From positions 1-64,000 of the forward strand of contig JAMXDE010000088.1 in assembly GCA_026770025.1 (NCBI GenBank): a stretch of DNA of 64,000 nucleotides, in the 5' to 3' direction. The notes below the pieces were generated by a model. That model saw only the letters and a list, made by a program, of their open reading frames with translations, was not told where the DNA came from and did no database searches. Below, one piece after another: positions 22,765-35,497 of the stretch; the stretch's first letter is position 1; every line of letters begins with the position of its first letter. A program made the position numbers and the translations under genes. This stretch comes from Craspedostauros australis. Taxonomy: Eukaryota; Bacillariophyta; Bacillariophyceae; Mastogloiales; Achnanthaceae.

Positions 22765-24080
22765 TGCTAGGGTGCAATGAATTTCTATCAAGGGTTAGGT
22801 TAGGCGATACTTGCAGGAGTCAGTTGCGCGGTTGGGGGTGGGGTATAGGAATAGATATCGGCCAATGTGTGTTAATGTGTGATTAATTTGTATCAAGGGT
22901 TAATGTGTGATGAATTTGTATCAAGGGTTAGGTTAGGCGATACTTGCAGGAGTCAGTTGCGCGGTTGGGGGTGGGGTATAGGAATAGAAATCAGCCAATG
23001 TGTGTTGTATGGTGAGTGATGGCAAGGGTTAATGGGTGATGAATATGTATCAAGGGTTAGGTTGCGCGCTACTTTTAGGAGTTAGTTGCATGGTTGGGGG
23101 TGGGGTATAGGAATAGATTTTGGCCTATATGTGTGGTATGGTGAGTGATGGTAAGGGTCAGGGTGTTCTGAATTTGTATCAAGGGTTAGTATGTGATGAA
23201 TTTGTATCAAGGGTTAGTTTGGGCAATACTTGTAGCAGTTAGTTGGTTGGTTGGGGGTGGGGTATAGGAATAGATATTGGCCAATGTGTGTTGTTTGGTG
23301 AGTGCTGGCAAGAGTTAGGGTGTTAATGTGTGATGAATAAGTATCAAGGGTTAATCTGTGATGAATTTGTATCAAGGGTTGCGTCGGCAATACTTTTAGG
23401 AGTTAGTTGCGTGGTTGGGGGTGGGGTATAGGAATAGAAATCAGCCAATGTGTGTTGTTTGGTGAGTGATGGTAAGGGTTAGGGTGTTAGGGTGTTAATG
23501 TGTGATGAATTGTATCAAGGGTTAATGTGTGATGAACTTGTATCAAGGGTTAGTTTGGGCAATACTTTCAGGAGTTAGTTGGGTGGTTGGGGGTGGGGTA
23601 TAGGAATAGATATCGGCCAATGTGTGTTGTGCCATGAGTGACGGAAAGGGTCAGGGTGTTATGAATTTGTATCAAGGGTTAGTATGTGATGAATTTGTAT
23701 CAAGGGTTAGTTAGGGCAATACTTGTAGCAGTTAGTTGGTTGGTTGGGGGTGGGGTATAGGAATAGATATTGGCCAATGTGTGTTGTTTGGTGAGTGATG
23801 GCAAGAGTTAGGGTGTTAATGTGTGATGAATAAGTATCAAGGGTTAATCTGTGATGAATTTGTATCAAGGGTTGCGTCGGCAATACTTTTAGGAGTTAGT
23901 TGCATGGTTGGGGGTGGGGTATAGGAATAGAAATCAGCCAATGTGTGTTGTTTGGTGAGTGATGAACTTGTATCAAGGGCTAGGGTGTTAATGTGTGATG
24001 AATTTGTATCAAGGATGAATGGGTGATGAATTTGTATCAGTTAGGGTTAGTTGGGGCAATACTTGCAGTAGTTAGTGTCA
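22765..24080 (+). repeat. ~150-bp satellite array, copy 2
   Basis: Copy of 5,146-6,465, unit for unit. Confidence 0.9.
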
Positions 24081-24309
24081 GTATCGTGAGAGAGTGATGT
24101 GTGTGCTTTGGTGCTAATGATGGATTTATGGCCACAGAATGGTGATGACTTTTGTTGTGTTCGCTGCTGCTGATGATGACGTCTGTCATCGTACGGGTGT
24201 ACAGATGCCTCCCCCCCCCCCCCACACACACACGCACTAGCGTAAGCTAGCGAAAAGAATCGACTCTGTTGTAGAGAAGACAGGCATCACCACACTCCAT
24301 GGGGAGCAC
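24081..24309 (-). other. Copia 3' flank with candidate polypurine tract, copy 2
   Basis: As at 6,466-6,696, with one more G in the purine run (about 24,210-24,223). Confidence 0.4.
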
Positions 24310-26162
24310 TCACTGGTGAACGTAGAAAGGCGGTATGCGTCCCATGAGCAGATCCGTATGCCAATAGAACAGAACCACTGGCGTCTGTTTGGTGCACACG
24401 TCTGAAGCATTGAGGTCCGAAGGCACGTTGGTTATCAGGATAAGATCTCTGTCCACCCAATCGCTGACGGCAAATGTGCGTATGTCAATGTGCCTGGAGT
24501 TCCGTGTCGGCTGGTTGGCGTTAACCATCATTCTCGCACCTCGATTGTCCTTGTAGATGAGCGTTGCATGCTTCTGCGCAACGCCAATCTCATCAAGAAT
24601 AGACCGAAGCCAGAGTGCCATCTTTCCAGCATCGCTGGCGGCAAGGAACTCGACCTCGGATGTGCTGAGAGAGACAGTAGGCTGCACTCGAGTCTTCCAT
24701 GCGACAGCTGCGCCACCTAGAAGGAAAGCAATGCTGCTGGTAGACCGACGATGCTTGGTGTCGGCACCCCAATCAGCATCCATGTAGGCATACAGAGAAG
24801 TTGCCTGGATAGTAGCCTGATCCGTCGTGTTGTGACGCTTGTCGTCAGCAGGGGACAGCTGTCGCGGGTTGGGAACATCCGCAAGCTGCATGAGAGGGGA
24901 CTGTCGCCAATATGTGACACCAAACTCCCTGGTGGCCGCAATGTACCAAAAAAGATACTTGACGGCTTCGTAGTGTGCACGTGCAGGGTTCATGGAGAAC
25001 TGACTCAGCTTGACCACCGGGAACGATATGTCAGACCGACACGAAACCATGGCCCATGTAAGCTCGCCAATGGCCTGTCGGTAGTTGAAGAACTCGGACT
25101 GCAGACGTTGCCGCTCGGTATCTGAGTCAGGCAGAACAGCCTGATCCAACTGGCGCACGTGCCCATTATCCGCTCGCATGGGGAGGCGTTGCGAAGACTT
25201 CAGCCCTTGCCAATCGTGCCGTTCCAGCACCTTGTCAATGTAGGTAGAGCAGTGCACCGTCGTGTGCCGCCGCGCCTGGATGAGATCCAGTCCATTGTAA
25301 TGTGCGAAGAGACCGTGCCGAGTGATGGGCTGATTCAGACGAGCATTGAGCATGTCACAGAATCTTGTGTACGAAGCCTCATCGCGTGCTGCCACTGCAA
25401 AATCATCCACCTGCCGAAGTACGTAGACTTTGTTCTGGCACAGCTCACCAGTGTACAAACACGGCGCTTGCGTAGTGGCAGTGAAGCCCATGTCCTTGAG
25501 AAGGCGGTTGACATGTAGACTCCACTGTCTGGGCGCTTCAGGATGGCCCTGGAGATTATTGAGAACGGGTACCACCACGTGTCGGTCCAGAACTTTGCCA
25601 TACTTGTGTTGCCACCAGTTGCAAAATTGATCATCCGCCCGCATGTAGTATCTCTGCGCACTGGCAGGCGCCTCCGCAATGCATTGGCAACGTCAGCTCC
25701 ATACACCAGCAGTCCTTGCACTGCAGCAATGGCAACGAGGATGCGAAACTCGGTGAGGTCTGGGGTCGCCGCGTAGGTGTGACCAAAGACGCGTACACTG
25801 CCACCATGGGTTGATCCATCGCACATGGCGCGAGCTTTCTTGCGGTTGTTCTCATGTGCCTTGATGACATAGACCCAGACCCAGTCGAAGATTGCCACAT
25901 CCCGCGGTGGCTCAATAGGATCGCCAAACATGCCTTGATGTTGGTATTGATCCAGCTGCTTGTACTCCGCCTGTTGCCACTCGTCCCAATCGTCGCGTTG
26001 AAGAAGATGTCGCTGAGTTAGCTTGGGCGGTGCATCCAAAGGATGCGCCATTGGCAATATCGCTGAGAATGGACCCCACGTGCCGAAGTTGATCAAAATA
26101 CAGCTGCGGGACGCCATGCTGCGTGAGAGAATTGCGAATATCATCAAAGGCGAACACAGCAT
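24310..26162 (-). pseudogene. pol: Copia RT and RNase H domains, copy 2
   Basis: Translation is identical to copy 1 over the RT and RNase H parts, including the one-base loss after YGADVANA (~25,688) and the intact VDD box and RNase H acids. The stop is at 24,310. Identity of the lesion shows the duplication came after inactivation. Confidence 0.9.
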
Positions 26163-28258
26163 CGCATGCGTCCCGACCCTGCTGACGGGGCATCACGTAT
26201 GGCCTGCACGACATCCTGCACAGAGTAAATCTCACGCGCGTCAATGGCGAGTAGATACAACCCCTTGAGTCTGGACCTCCACCTTGGGATGCGCGCCGAA
26301 ACCGAGCCGGGCTTGCACACCTTGAGCTGCAATCTGCCGCATAGCTCATCATGTTGGAACTCCAGACCTGCGGTGGGATCGTCGCCGGAAAGGACGAGGC
26401 GCTGTTGAAACGCTCGCTCGTACGGATCTCCTGTCATGTGAACGATATTGGGACTCTCGACTCCATCAGTAGAGCACGCTGCCGCCACTGCATGTAGAGC
26501 ATTGTCATCATACGTGACAGGGCGGGCGCACTCGACCGGAAGACTCATGTCACTGGCCTTGGCTTTCATGGGATCTGGGAGTTGTTCATCGGTGCCTCCA
26601 TGATCCAGCTGGAGCCCGAGATCAAAAAGGAGTTGCGGCTCCAGCGGACGTTCATGAGCAGAGAAGTGCGCCTCATCAAAGATGAGATTGCCTGCCGATT
26701 TGATGCGCCCTGAATCCAAGTCGTAGTAGTCATGGATCGTGGGTGTCGCAGTGTAGCCGACAAAAATGCCATCGTACGTGTGGACGTCCAGTTTCGCGGC
26801 TGGATACCCCGGTTTGCGTACAATCACTCTGGAGCCGAACACGTGCAGGTGTCGAAGATTGGGTTGGACACCATGTTGGAGCTGGTATGGAGTGGTGTCG
26901 ATGCTCGAATGCCACAACCGATTCTTGATGTACACCACATGAGTAAGGGCACGTGCCCAGAACTTGGGATGCAACCCTGAAGCATACAGCAGCGACCTCG
27001 TCATCACACCGAACGTCCGATTGAGCCGCTTGACTTTGCCATTCATCCATGAGCACCCAGCCCTGGTGAGCTCAAGAGTGTGGCCGGCCGATTGGATGGC
27101 GGTTTGGAAAGCACCAGACCGCGCGAGCTCGCCTCCAGAGTCCACTCTCACCGCCTCGCAACCGTCTTTGCATCCAAATTCCCGAAGGAGGTTGGTAAAG
27201 ATGTTCACAGGCAGAGACCTGGTCTTGGTAGGAAATACCCAGGTGTACCTGGTGTAGGCATCAGTGACAAGGGGATATGAAGTGAAGCCTTCAATGGACT
27301 ACACCACCCGATGTGTCTTGGTGGAATTGCGGGACGAGTCTCTGCCATAGTGCTGGTCCAACGACCGCATGAATCCGTAGTCAGCATGGAAGTGAGCACC
27401 AGCAATGGGTATCGGATCGGAATCCGTATGCCCTCGAGTGGCCTTGATCCGCCGGGCTTGGTCGCACACGGAACAGTGTCGCAACGGATGCGTGCCCTTG
27501 GCAAGGCCACTGGGTACACCGGAGCAGTGCGCTGGCAGCTGTTGCAGTTGATGCATGCCAGCATTCCCGAGCCTCATGTGCCAAAGCTCCGCTTGCAGTG
27601 CCGATGAAGCGCTCTGCACAGCGAATGCCGCGGGTTGCACGCCATGCTCCGCTGCAAAGTAGTAGAGGCCGTTGTGCCGCCGCATGGATGTGCTCACGGA
27701 ACCTGTCGGGCCCTGAAAGGTGAGGATCGCGCCGTTGGGGCTATCGTCCAGGACGTACCAATGGAACGGATTGTCCCCTTGCCGCACAATGGCCTGCGGA
27801 GAAATCAATGTCACAGTGAGCTCTGGGCAATACAGTGTGACAGCCCGAATATGACTGCCATCGGAAATGGGGATTGCCAAGATGCCAATGCCAGGGCACA
27901 TCATGCACGCAGCGCTCGCATTGGCGGCTGCCAGGGGCACCGGATTATCGTAGGACTGGCATGCCTGTATGATGGAGCGGTCGGGAGTAGCGCTGACGTT
28001 GGCACCGGGATCGCACTGTTCGATTCCATTGCTGGGGTCCCACAGGTGCACGTTGCTATCAACAACAGCAGCTGCACGCACCAGACACACCGGCAGTAGC
28101 TCGACACGCACCATCTTGCAGGGTATTGTGTCGGGCGGTGCAGGTAGTGCAAGCAAGGATGCCTCATCGTGACGACGACCTGCAAGCACCCCGCTACCAC
28201 GCGTGAGAGGATTCTGCTGCTCATCAGGGGTTGCACCTATCCCTGACCGGCAGACCAA
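26144..28258 (-). pseudogene. pol: Copia protease and integrase domains, copy 2
   Basis: Same content as 8,531-10,645: CDPGANVSAT box, HHCC finger, and Asp, Asp and Lys at the three catalytic places (Lys codon 27,029-27,031). The same TAG falls between the first two (27,299-27,301). Confidence 0.88.
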
Positions 28259-28895
28259 AAATCCTGGTCCAAAGACTCCTCCACGTCGGGCGAAAGGAGC
28301 AAGTCGACCCAGTGCTCGTCACCACGGTCGCCAAAACGCTGGAGAGCACGCGCGGTGGCCTTGCGCTTGTCGCGGCTGAAGTGAGTGCGGAAATTGTTCT
28401 GGATGGTCTCAACCTCCTTGGGGTGCTCTTGGATGTAGTGCTGCATGTGAGAAGCACGTCCAAAAGCCTTGCATGTGGCAGGGCCATGTCCCATGGAGCA
28501 ACAAGCGGGGCAGAACGCATCAGGGTCTGGTTTGTAGAAAGCGTTGGTGGGGCGACGCGAACGCTCGCGATCGGAGCCACCCTCGTCCGGAACGAGTGCT
28601 GACGCGATGAGCCGTGGGCTGGACGCCGGCGGTCGGCACATCCAGGATCTCCTGCGCCATCTGCTCCACGTGAAGGTTGAAGGGGAGAGACTTTGGAGAC
28701 GTGATGGTGCGCAGCATGGTACGATAGTGTTCCAATGAGTACCCGTGCCCGCAGAGCTCTTCGAGGAAGATACAACTGAGCTCCAGAGTGGACACAGTAC
28801 ACAGTGCGCTGGAACACCAAGCCTTCGATGTGCTGGAAACCAAGGAGTCTGGTGGCAAAACCGGACACGGACCCATCAAAGCTGGGCACTTTGTG
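28237..28895 (-). pseudogene. gag: Copia gag remnant, copy 2
   Basis: As at 10,624-11,282, with the CX2CX4HX4C knuckle CPACCSMGHGPATC. One Val-to-Ile codon change comes from the C-to-T transition at 28,829. Confidence 0.75.
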
Positions 28896-29655
28896 TGTGT
28901 ACAAGTGGATGTGCGTGAACATGTGTTCATCATGCTGTATAGTGGTGTACATGTTTCACACGGTGTATCGCTTGGCTCGTAGTATGTCGTGTTGTCTGGG
29001 AGTTGCGGATCATTTTCCATACATTAACTTCTGTACGTTGACCGTACGTTATTGTGTGCCCCTAGAAATGTCTGTACGTCGACCGTCAACCGGCCCAAAC
29101 ATCGGTCTGGCCGTCCTACGTCACCGTGTTGTTTCCTCGTACATTAGGGTTTGATTGGTTGCTTGTGTGGACACTATGACAGCGATTGACAAGTTCATCA
29201 TTAGGGCTAGTTAGGGTTAGGGTTGTGGTTGACAGAAACCTGAACCTCTGAAAGTCAAGGGCGTTATTTTTTAAGTTAGGGTTTATAAAAGCCGGAACCT
29301 GTGAAAGTCAGGGTTGATATTTTTGGCTTTTTTGTTGTTGGTGGTGTGGAGTTGGCTTTTGGGCACCTGTAGTGACGCTCGATTTTGTCAACAGGTGGAT
29401 ATTGAGCGAGCTGTGGGGTGTTGAAGTTTGTCACTATTTTGGGGTTTTAATGGTATTTTGGGAGGTGGGGGACATGGACATTTGGTGGTACATTTGGGAG
29501 TTGCGGAAAATGGAGACTTGGTGTACATTACCGTCCGTACGTCGTCCGTAGTGGACTGGATTGTGGATAATTGGTCTGTCACTTGTTGGATTGTGTGTTC
29601 GTGTGTGTGTACAGTCATTGGTCTGTACGTTGTTCGTTGTGCGTTGTGTGTTGTT
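28896..29655. repeat. Dispersed repeat with ACGT and TATA-like words, copy 2
   Basis: Copy of 11,283-12,040. Confidence 0.6.
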
Positions 29656-29662
29656 CGCTGTG

Positions 29663-29716
<54 letters not shown>

Positions 29717-29733
29717 TGTGTGAGTGTGTGAGT

Positions 29734-29786
<53 letters not shown>

Positions 29787-29990
29787 AGTGTGTGTTTGAG
29801 TGTGTGTTTGAGTGCGAGGGTTAGTGTGTGTGTGTGTGTGTTTGAGTGTGTGTGTGTGTGTGTTTGAGTGTGTGTTTGAGTGTGAGTGAGTGTGTGTTTG
29901 AGTGTGAGTGAGTGTGTGTTTGAGTGCGAGGGTGAGTGTGAGTGTGAGTGTGAGTGTGAGTGTGAGTGTGAGTGTGAGTGTGAGTGTGTG
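29656..29990 (+). repeat. (TG)n and (TGTGAG)n microsatellite, copy 2
   Basis: Same tract as 12,041-12,391 with a different (GT)n length and one more GAGTGT hexamer. Confidence 0.95.
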
Positions 29991-30600
29991 CCATTGCTGC
30001 TCATGTGTGTCGTGGGTGTAGTAATGTCCTTGTATTGTGGGTTATCGTGCAATGGCGTGTTGTGTGATCAAGTTTTGACTTTGTGGGCATTGTTCGGGCA
30101 CTTGTGTGTGTGCATGTTTTTGCTGCCAGTGTGTTAGGGGCTATTAGCAACATTGTTTTGGGGTTATTGTGCATTGGGGTGTAGTGAGCTGTGTCTTGAT
30201 GTATGATTGGTGCTGTCAATTGTTAGGGTGATGCTTTTGTGTCCTGGATTATTGTGCTTTGGCCTGTAGTGAGCAGTGTCTTAGTGTATGATGGGTGCTG
30301 GAAATTGCCCTGTTCTTTTGTGTGGTTGGTTATCATGCATGGGTGTGTAGTGAGCAGTTGGTGACATGTTGTGCCATGGCCTTGTCTCTGTGCATGCTTT
30401 GTGTGTCTTGTGTGCCTTTGCTACTCGTGTATTGAGGGTTGCAGGTTATTAGCAATGTTGTATCTTGGTTGTTTGTGCATTTCCTCGTTGTGAGCAGTGT
30501 GTGAGCAGTGTGTGAGTAGTGTGTCATGATTTGGCCATTTAAGTTTGTAGGGAACCATGTGATCAGTGTGTGTGCACTGTGTGCGCTGTCTGTGTGTGCG
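29991..30600. repeat. GT-rich spacer
   Basis: Homologous to 12,392-13,020 and 36,830-37,440. It is near-identical to the first up to about 30,250 and closer to the second after about 30,367, so a recombination breakpoint between repeat types lies between those positions. Confidence 0.7.
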
Positions 30601-33600
30601 TGTTGGCCAGTGACTGCAAGTGACTGCAAGTGTGAAACATCGTGATCCATTCTGCATTATGGTCCATCTTTGAGTCTGATAATGAACATCATGAAGCTGC
30701 CGGCTGCATGTGCCACGCGTGTATCATGTCATACGTGCTATGTAACGTGTATGAATGTTGTTGGATGTGTGATTACCGCAATTGGCAGTGGTGAGAGAGT
30801 ATCCGTAAATGTGTGCAAGTGTGAGATATTATTTTGCTCCATCACGGTCCACTTTGGAGTGTGACAACTAGCATCATGGAGTATCCGACCGCATGTAATA
30901 CACTTGGTCCCATGTCAAGGTAGCTTTGAAGTGTGTATGAGGGTTGTTGGATGTGTGATTACTGCAGTTGGAGGTGTTGAGATATGGGCCGGAAGTGAGT
31001 GCAAGTGTGAGATATTATTGTGATCCAACATGATCCATCATGATCCATCCTTGAGTGAGACAATGATGGTGATGGAGTGATTGGCCGCATGCGATATACT
31101 TGGGCTATGTCATGCGTGCAATGGGGCATGTGTGAGGGTTGTGGAATGTGTGAAATATTGTGGTTGGTGGTGTTGAGATATGGGCTGGAAGTTACTGCAA
31201 GTGTGAGATTTCATTATCCATCTTGGTCCATCTTTGATTGTGACAGTGACAACAAGCATCATGGAGTAGCTGACCACATGTGCCACGCTTGTATCATGTC
31301 AAGGTAGCTTCGAAGTGTGGATGATCGTTGTTGGATGTGTGATTACCACAGCTGACAGTGTTGAGACATGGGCCAAAAGTAGCTGCAAGCGTGAGATATT
31401 ATTGTGATCCATTATGCATTATGGTCCGCCTTTGAGTGTGACAATGAACATGATTGAGCAGCCGGACGCATGTGCCACGCTTGTATCGTGCCATGAGTGT
31501 TATGGGGTGTGTGCGAGCGTTGATGGTTGTGCCAATGACGCAATTGGTGGTGGTGAGAGAGGATTTGGAAATGTGTGCAAGTGTGAGATATTATTCTGAT
31601 CCATCATGGTTCAGGTTTGTGTGCAAAACTGAAGATCCTGGAGTTGCCAGCCACACGTGATACGGATGTGATGTATTGTGTATGGTGTATTGCATGTGCC
31701 ATGGTGTGTGTGTGAGCGTTGTGGGATGTGCAAGTATTGTTGTTGATGGTGTTGAGAGAGTTAGGGTAAGCCAGAAGCATCTGCATAATTCGAGATTGTG
31801 TGATCCATCATGGTCCATGTTTGAGTGTAAAGGTAACAATGAGCATCATGTTCTTGCCAACCACCTGTGATACGGATGTGGTGTCTTTGTTCGTGCCATG
31901 GGGAATGTGTATGCGATGCTGGACGTGCGAGTATCGTTGTTCATGGTGTTGTGAGAGTGGCCGGAAGTATCTGCAAGTATGTGAGATAGTGTGATGCATC
32001 ATGGCCCGTCTTTGAGTCTGTCAATGAGCATCATGGAGTTGCTGACCGCATGTGATACGGATGTGGTGTATTGTGCATGCCACCAAGCATGTGCGAGCGA
32101 TGTTGGATGCACAATTATCGCAGTTGATCGTGTTGTGAGTGAGGCCAAAAATGCCTGCAAGTATGTGAGTTATGAGCCAAAATGGTCCATCTTTGAGTGT
32201 AAAAACTAGAATCATGGAGTTGCTGGTCACATGTAACATGGATGTGGTGTATTACATGTGCCATGGGGCGTGTGTATGGGATGTTGGATGTGTGATACAT
32301 TGCATGTGATGGTGTTGAGAGAGAGGCCGGGAGCATCTGCAAGTTTGAGTGTTTTTGGTCCATCATGGTTCATCTTTGAGTGTCATTGAGCATCATGGAG
32401 TTGCTGGCCGTTTGTTAGACGGATGTGACAAGTCATGTGTGCTATGGGGCGTGTGTATTGGCTGTCGGATGTGGGAATATCGCAGCTGATGGTGTTGTGA
32501 GAGTTAGGGTTTATAAAAGCCGGAAGCATTGTATCAGCAAGTATGTGATTTTGTGATCCATCTTTGAGTGTGGCAGCAACAATGAGCATCATGTCGTTGC
32601 TGACCAGATGTGACATGGATGTGGTGTATTGTGTATTGTGCGTGCCATGGGGCGTGTGTATGTGATGTTGATGTTGATGGTGTGAGTATTGTTGTTGATG
32701 GTGTCGTGAGAGGGGTCAGAAGCATCTCAAGTTTGAGGTATTGTGATCCATCATTCATCATGATTCACCTTTGAACGTGACAGTAACAATGAGCATCATG
32801 GAGTTGCCATTGCTGCCCACATGTGATACGGATGTATGTATTGTGTATCTTGCGTGCTATAGATATGGGGCGTGTGTATGCGATGTTGAATGTGCGAGCA
32901 TCGCTGTTGGTAGTGTCGAGAGAGTTAGGGTTAGCCAGAAGCATTGTATCAGCAACTGTGAGAATTCGTGCTCCACCATGATCCACATTTGAGCATGTCA
33001 ACGAGCATCAAGGCGTTGCCAGCCATAAGTGATACGGATGTGACGTATTGTGCGTCCTTCGTAGCGTGTGAGATCGTTGTAGGATGTGCGGGTATCGTTG
33101 TTGATGGTGTTGTGAGAGGGACCGGAAGTATCAGCAAAGTTTGAGATGTTAGGGTGTTGTGATCCATCATGGTCCATCGTTGAGTCTTACAATGAGCATC
33201 TTGTAGTTGCCAGCCGCATGTGATATGGATGTGGCATGTCATGCGTTCCATGGGGCGCGTGTATGCGATGTTGGATGTGCAAGTTTCACAGTTGATGGTG
33301 TTTTGAGAGTTAGGGTTAGCCAGAAGCATTGTATTGGCAAGTACATGATTGAGTGATCCATCATCCATCATGATCCATCTTTGAGTGTGACAGTAACAAC
33401 AAGCATCATGGAGTTGCTGGCTGCATGTGATACGGATGTGGTGCATTGTGCATTGTGCGTGCCATTTGGCGTGTGTATGCGATGTTGGATGTGTGAGCAT
33501 TGCAGTTGGTAGTGTTGAGAGAGGGGCCAGAAATATTTGCAAGTATGTGATCCATCATCCACCATAATCCATCTTTGAGTGTGACAATGAGCATCATGGA

Positions 33601-34087
33601 GTTGCTGGCCACATGTGCCGCGCTTGTATCGTGTCATGTGTGGTGTGGGACGCCTCCTGGCATTGTTGGATGTGTGACTACCGCAATCAGAGGTGTGAAG
33701 AGAGAAGCCAGAAGCGACTGCATGTGTGAGAGAATGTGATCCACCATCCACCATCCACCATCCACCATCCACCATCCACCATGGTCCATCTTTGAGTGTG
33801 ATGGTAACAACGAGCATCATCAAGTGGCTGGCCACATGTTCCATGCTTGCATCGGGTCATTCGTGGTGTGGGACGCCTCCTGGCATTGCTGGATGTGTTG
33901 TTGGATGTGTGACTACTGCAATCAGAGGTGTTGAGAGAGAGAAGCCAGAAGTGACTGCAAGTGGGTGCTGTGTGGTGAGTGATGGCAGTTGCTGTGCATT
34001 CCATTTTGGGTGTGTGAGTTGTGTATGGCTAATGGAATTGTATTGATAGTGTGTCAGCCGCTCCACAGTGTGTTCCAACCGTGTGTG

Positions 34088-34131
<44 letters not shown>

Positions 34132-34153
34132 TGTGTGTGAGTGTGTGTGTGTG
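30367..34153 (+). repeat. Segmental duplication B, copy 1 (offset 6,830)
   Basis: Matches 37,197-40,983 at a constant offset of 6,830. There are a few substitutions before ~30,551. I saw no difference in the parts I compared from there to 34,153, where one copy enters the hairpin-repeat region and the other continues in a longer GT tract. Confidence 0.9.
30601..33960 (+). repeat. ~195-bp satellite array 2
   Basis: About sixteen monomers of the family at 13.1-16.2 kb. gagagttagggttag occurs at monomer ends (~32,925 and ~33,308), and gttagggtttataaaagcc at ~32,503 is shared with the dispersed repeat at 11.66 kb. A ccaccatccaccatcc tract lies at 33,741-33,780. Confidence 0.9.
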
Positions 34154-34165
34154 AGCACGTGGATG
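34087..34165 (+). repeat. GT microsatellite
   Basis: Short (GT)n tract that ends the ~195-bp array and precedes the hairpin repeats. Confidence 0.9.
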
Positions 34166-34186
34166 TGTGAGTATCACAGTTGATGG

Positions 34187-34342
34187 TGTTGACTTCCCCC
34201 TCCTCCCCCACAAGTCAGCCATTTCATGGGACTTGTGCCATCCTCCAGTAGTTGGAATGGTGTTGACTTCCCCCTCCTCCCCCACAAGTCAGCCATTTCA
34301 TGGGACTTGTGCCATCCTCCAGTAGTTGGAATGGTGTTGACA
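34187..34342. repeat. 74-bp hairpin repeat, pair 1
   Basis: Two tandem units with a 74-bp period. Each has a pyrimidine tract (ttccccctcctccccca) followed by an inverted repeat: arms CACAAGTC and GACTTGTG, an inner stem CCAT/ATGG with a TTC loop, and a two-base AG bulge on one side (first unit 34,209-34,237). The unit then ends gttggaatggtgttgac. Confidence 0.9.
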
Positions 34343-34430
34343 GATAGTTCATTGTGTGTTGACAGATAGTTCATTTGCCGTTGACCATGTTCATCTGCCA
34401 TTGACGATGTTCATCTCACATTAACACGGT
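34343..34430. repeat. ~20-bp gttgac/gttcatc repeats
   Basis: Tandem variants of gttgacagatagttcattt and gttcatctcacattaac. The same kind of series recurs at 34,985-35,060, 35,312-35,390 and 35,650-35,760 after each hairpin pair. Confidence 0.7.
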
Positions 34431-34795
34431 TGCACGTGTTATCACATGTTGTTTGTGTTGTACTCATGCATCACTATCTCCATCACCAAGTTGATTCAGA
34501 GTGTGGATCTTGTTGTCACATGTGCGCATGGTCATGGTCAACATGTGTGTGTACTTACATGTACATGACACTGTGTATTGCAAGTACTGGTTGATGTTGA
34601 GTACTTTGATCATCAATATCTCACGCTGTAGAGGTCCGTTGAAGGTGGTAGAAGTATTGACGTGTACGTATGGACGTGGTGCGTGTGTCTGTGCACTTAG
34701 ATGTACGTGAACATGTGTTCATCATGGTGTAGCGTGGTGTACATGTTTCACACGGTGTATCGCGTGGCTCGTAGTATCCCGTGTTGTTTGGGAGT
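34431..34795. repeat. 365-bp dispersed repeat, copy 1
   Basis: Starts gttgcacgtgttatcacatg and ends in cgtgttgtttgggag. It is repeated at ~35,760-36,125 with about 95% identity by eye. Its right third (acttagatgtacgtgaac onward) also occurs at 11,283-11,400 beside the copia relic. No open frame is kept. Confidence 0.8.
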
Positions 34796-34835
34796 GTGTG
34801 TGTGAGCACATGGATGTGTGAGTATCACAGTTGAT

Positions 34836-34985
34836 GGTGTTGACTTCCCCCTCCTCCCCCACAAGTCAGCCATTTCATGGGACTTGTGCCATCCTCCAGT
34901 TGTTGGAATGGTGTTGACTTCCCCCTCCTCCCCCACAAGTCAGCCATTTCATGGGACTTGTGCCATCCTCCTATAGTTGGAATGA
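34836..34985. repeat. 74-bp hairpin repeat, pair 2
   Basis: Two units with the stem arms unchanged, introduced by gagtatcacagttgatggtg as in the other pairs. Confidence 0.9.
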
Positions 34986-35165
34986 TATTAACAATAGTTC
35001 ATTTGATGTTGACAGATAGTTCATTTGATGTTGACAGATAGTTCATTTGGTGTTGACTGTTGCATCACGGTCTCACCTGTTGTCGTGTGTTGTGCCTGGT
35101 TGTACGGTGTGGCAGTGTGTGTGTTTGTGTGAGCATGTGGATGTGTGAGTATCACAGTTGATGGT

Positions 35166-35312
35166 GTTGACTTCCCCCTCCTCCCCCACAAGTCAGCCAT
35201 TTCATGGGACTTGTGCCATCCTCCAGTAGTTGGAATGGTGTTGACTTCCCCCTCCTCCCCCACAAGTCAGCCATTTCATGGGACTTGTGCCATCCTCCTA
35301 TAGTTGGAATGA
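35166..35312. repeat. 74-bp hairpin repeat, pair 3
   Basis: Two units with the stem arms unchanged. Confidence 0.9.
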
Positions 35313-35497
35313 TATTAACAATAGTTCATTTGATGTTGACAGATAGTTCATTTGATGTTGACAGATAGTTCATTTGGTGTTGACTGTTGCATCACGGTCT
35401 CACCTGTTGTTGTGTGTTGTGGCTGGTTGTACGGAGTGGCAGTGTGTGTGTGTGTGTGTGTGTGTGAGCATGTGGATGTGTGAGTATCACAGTTGAT

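Larger units (their letters stand above)
17612..30250. repeat. Large segmental duplication, copy 2
   Basis: Second copy of the 1-12,640 block, in direct orientation. The frame is better preserved here over the RT N-terminal half (no one-base loss near 21,530) and over the distal YR region. It has its own one-base gain near 19,834 that copy 1 lacks. A C-to-T change at 28,829 relative to 11,216 is a CpG transition. Confidence 0.95.

Noticed and set aside
34187-34342. Helitron 3' end because of the hairpin
   Set aside because: No CTRR terminus next to the hairpin, multiple tandem copies, and no Rep/helicase gene in the window.
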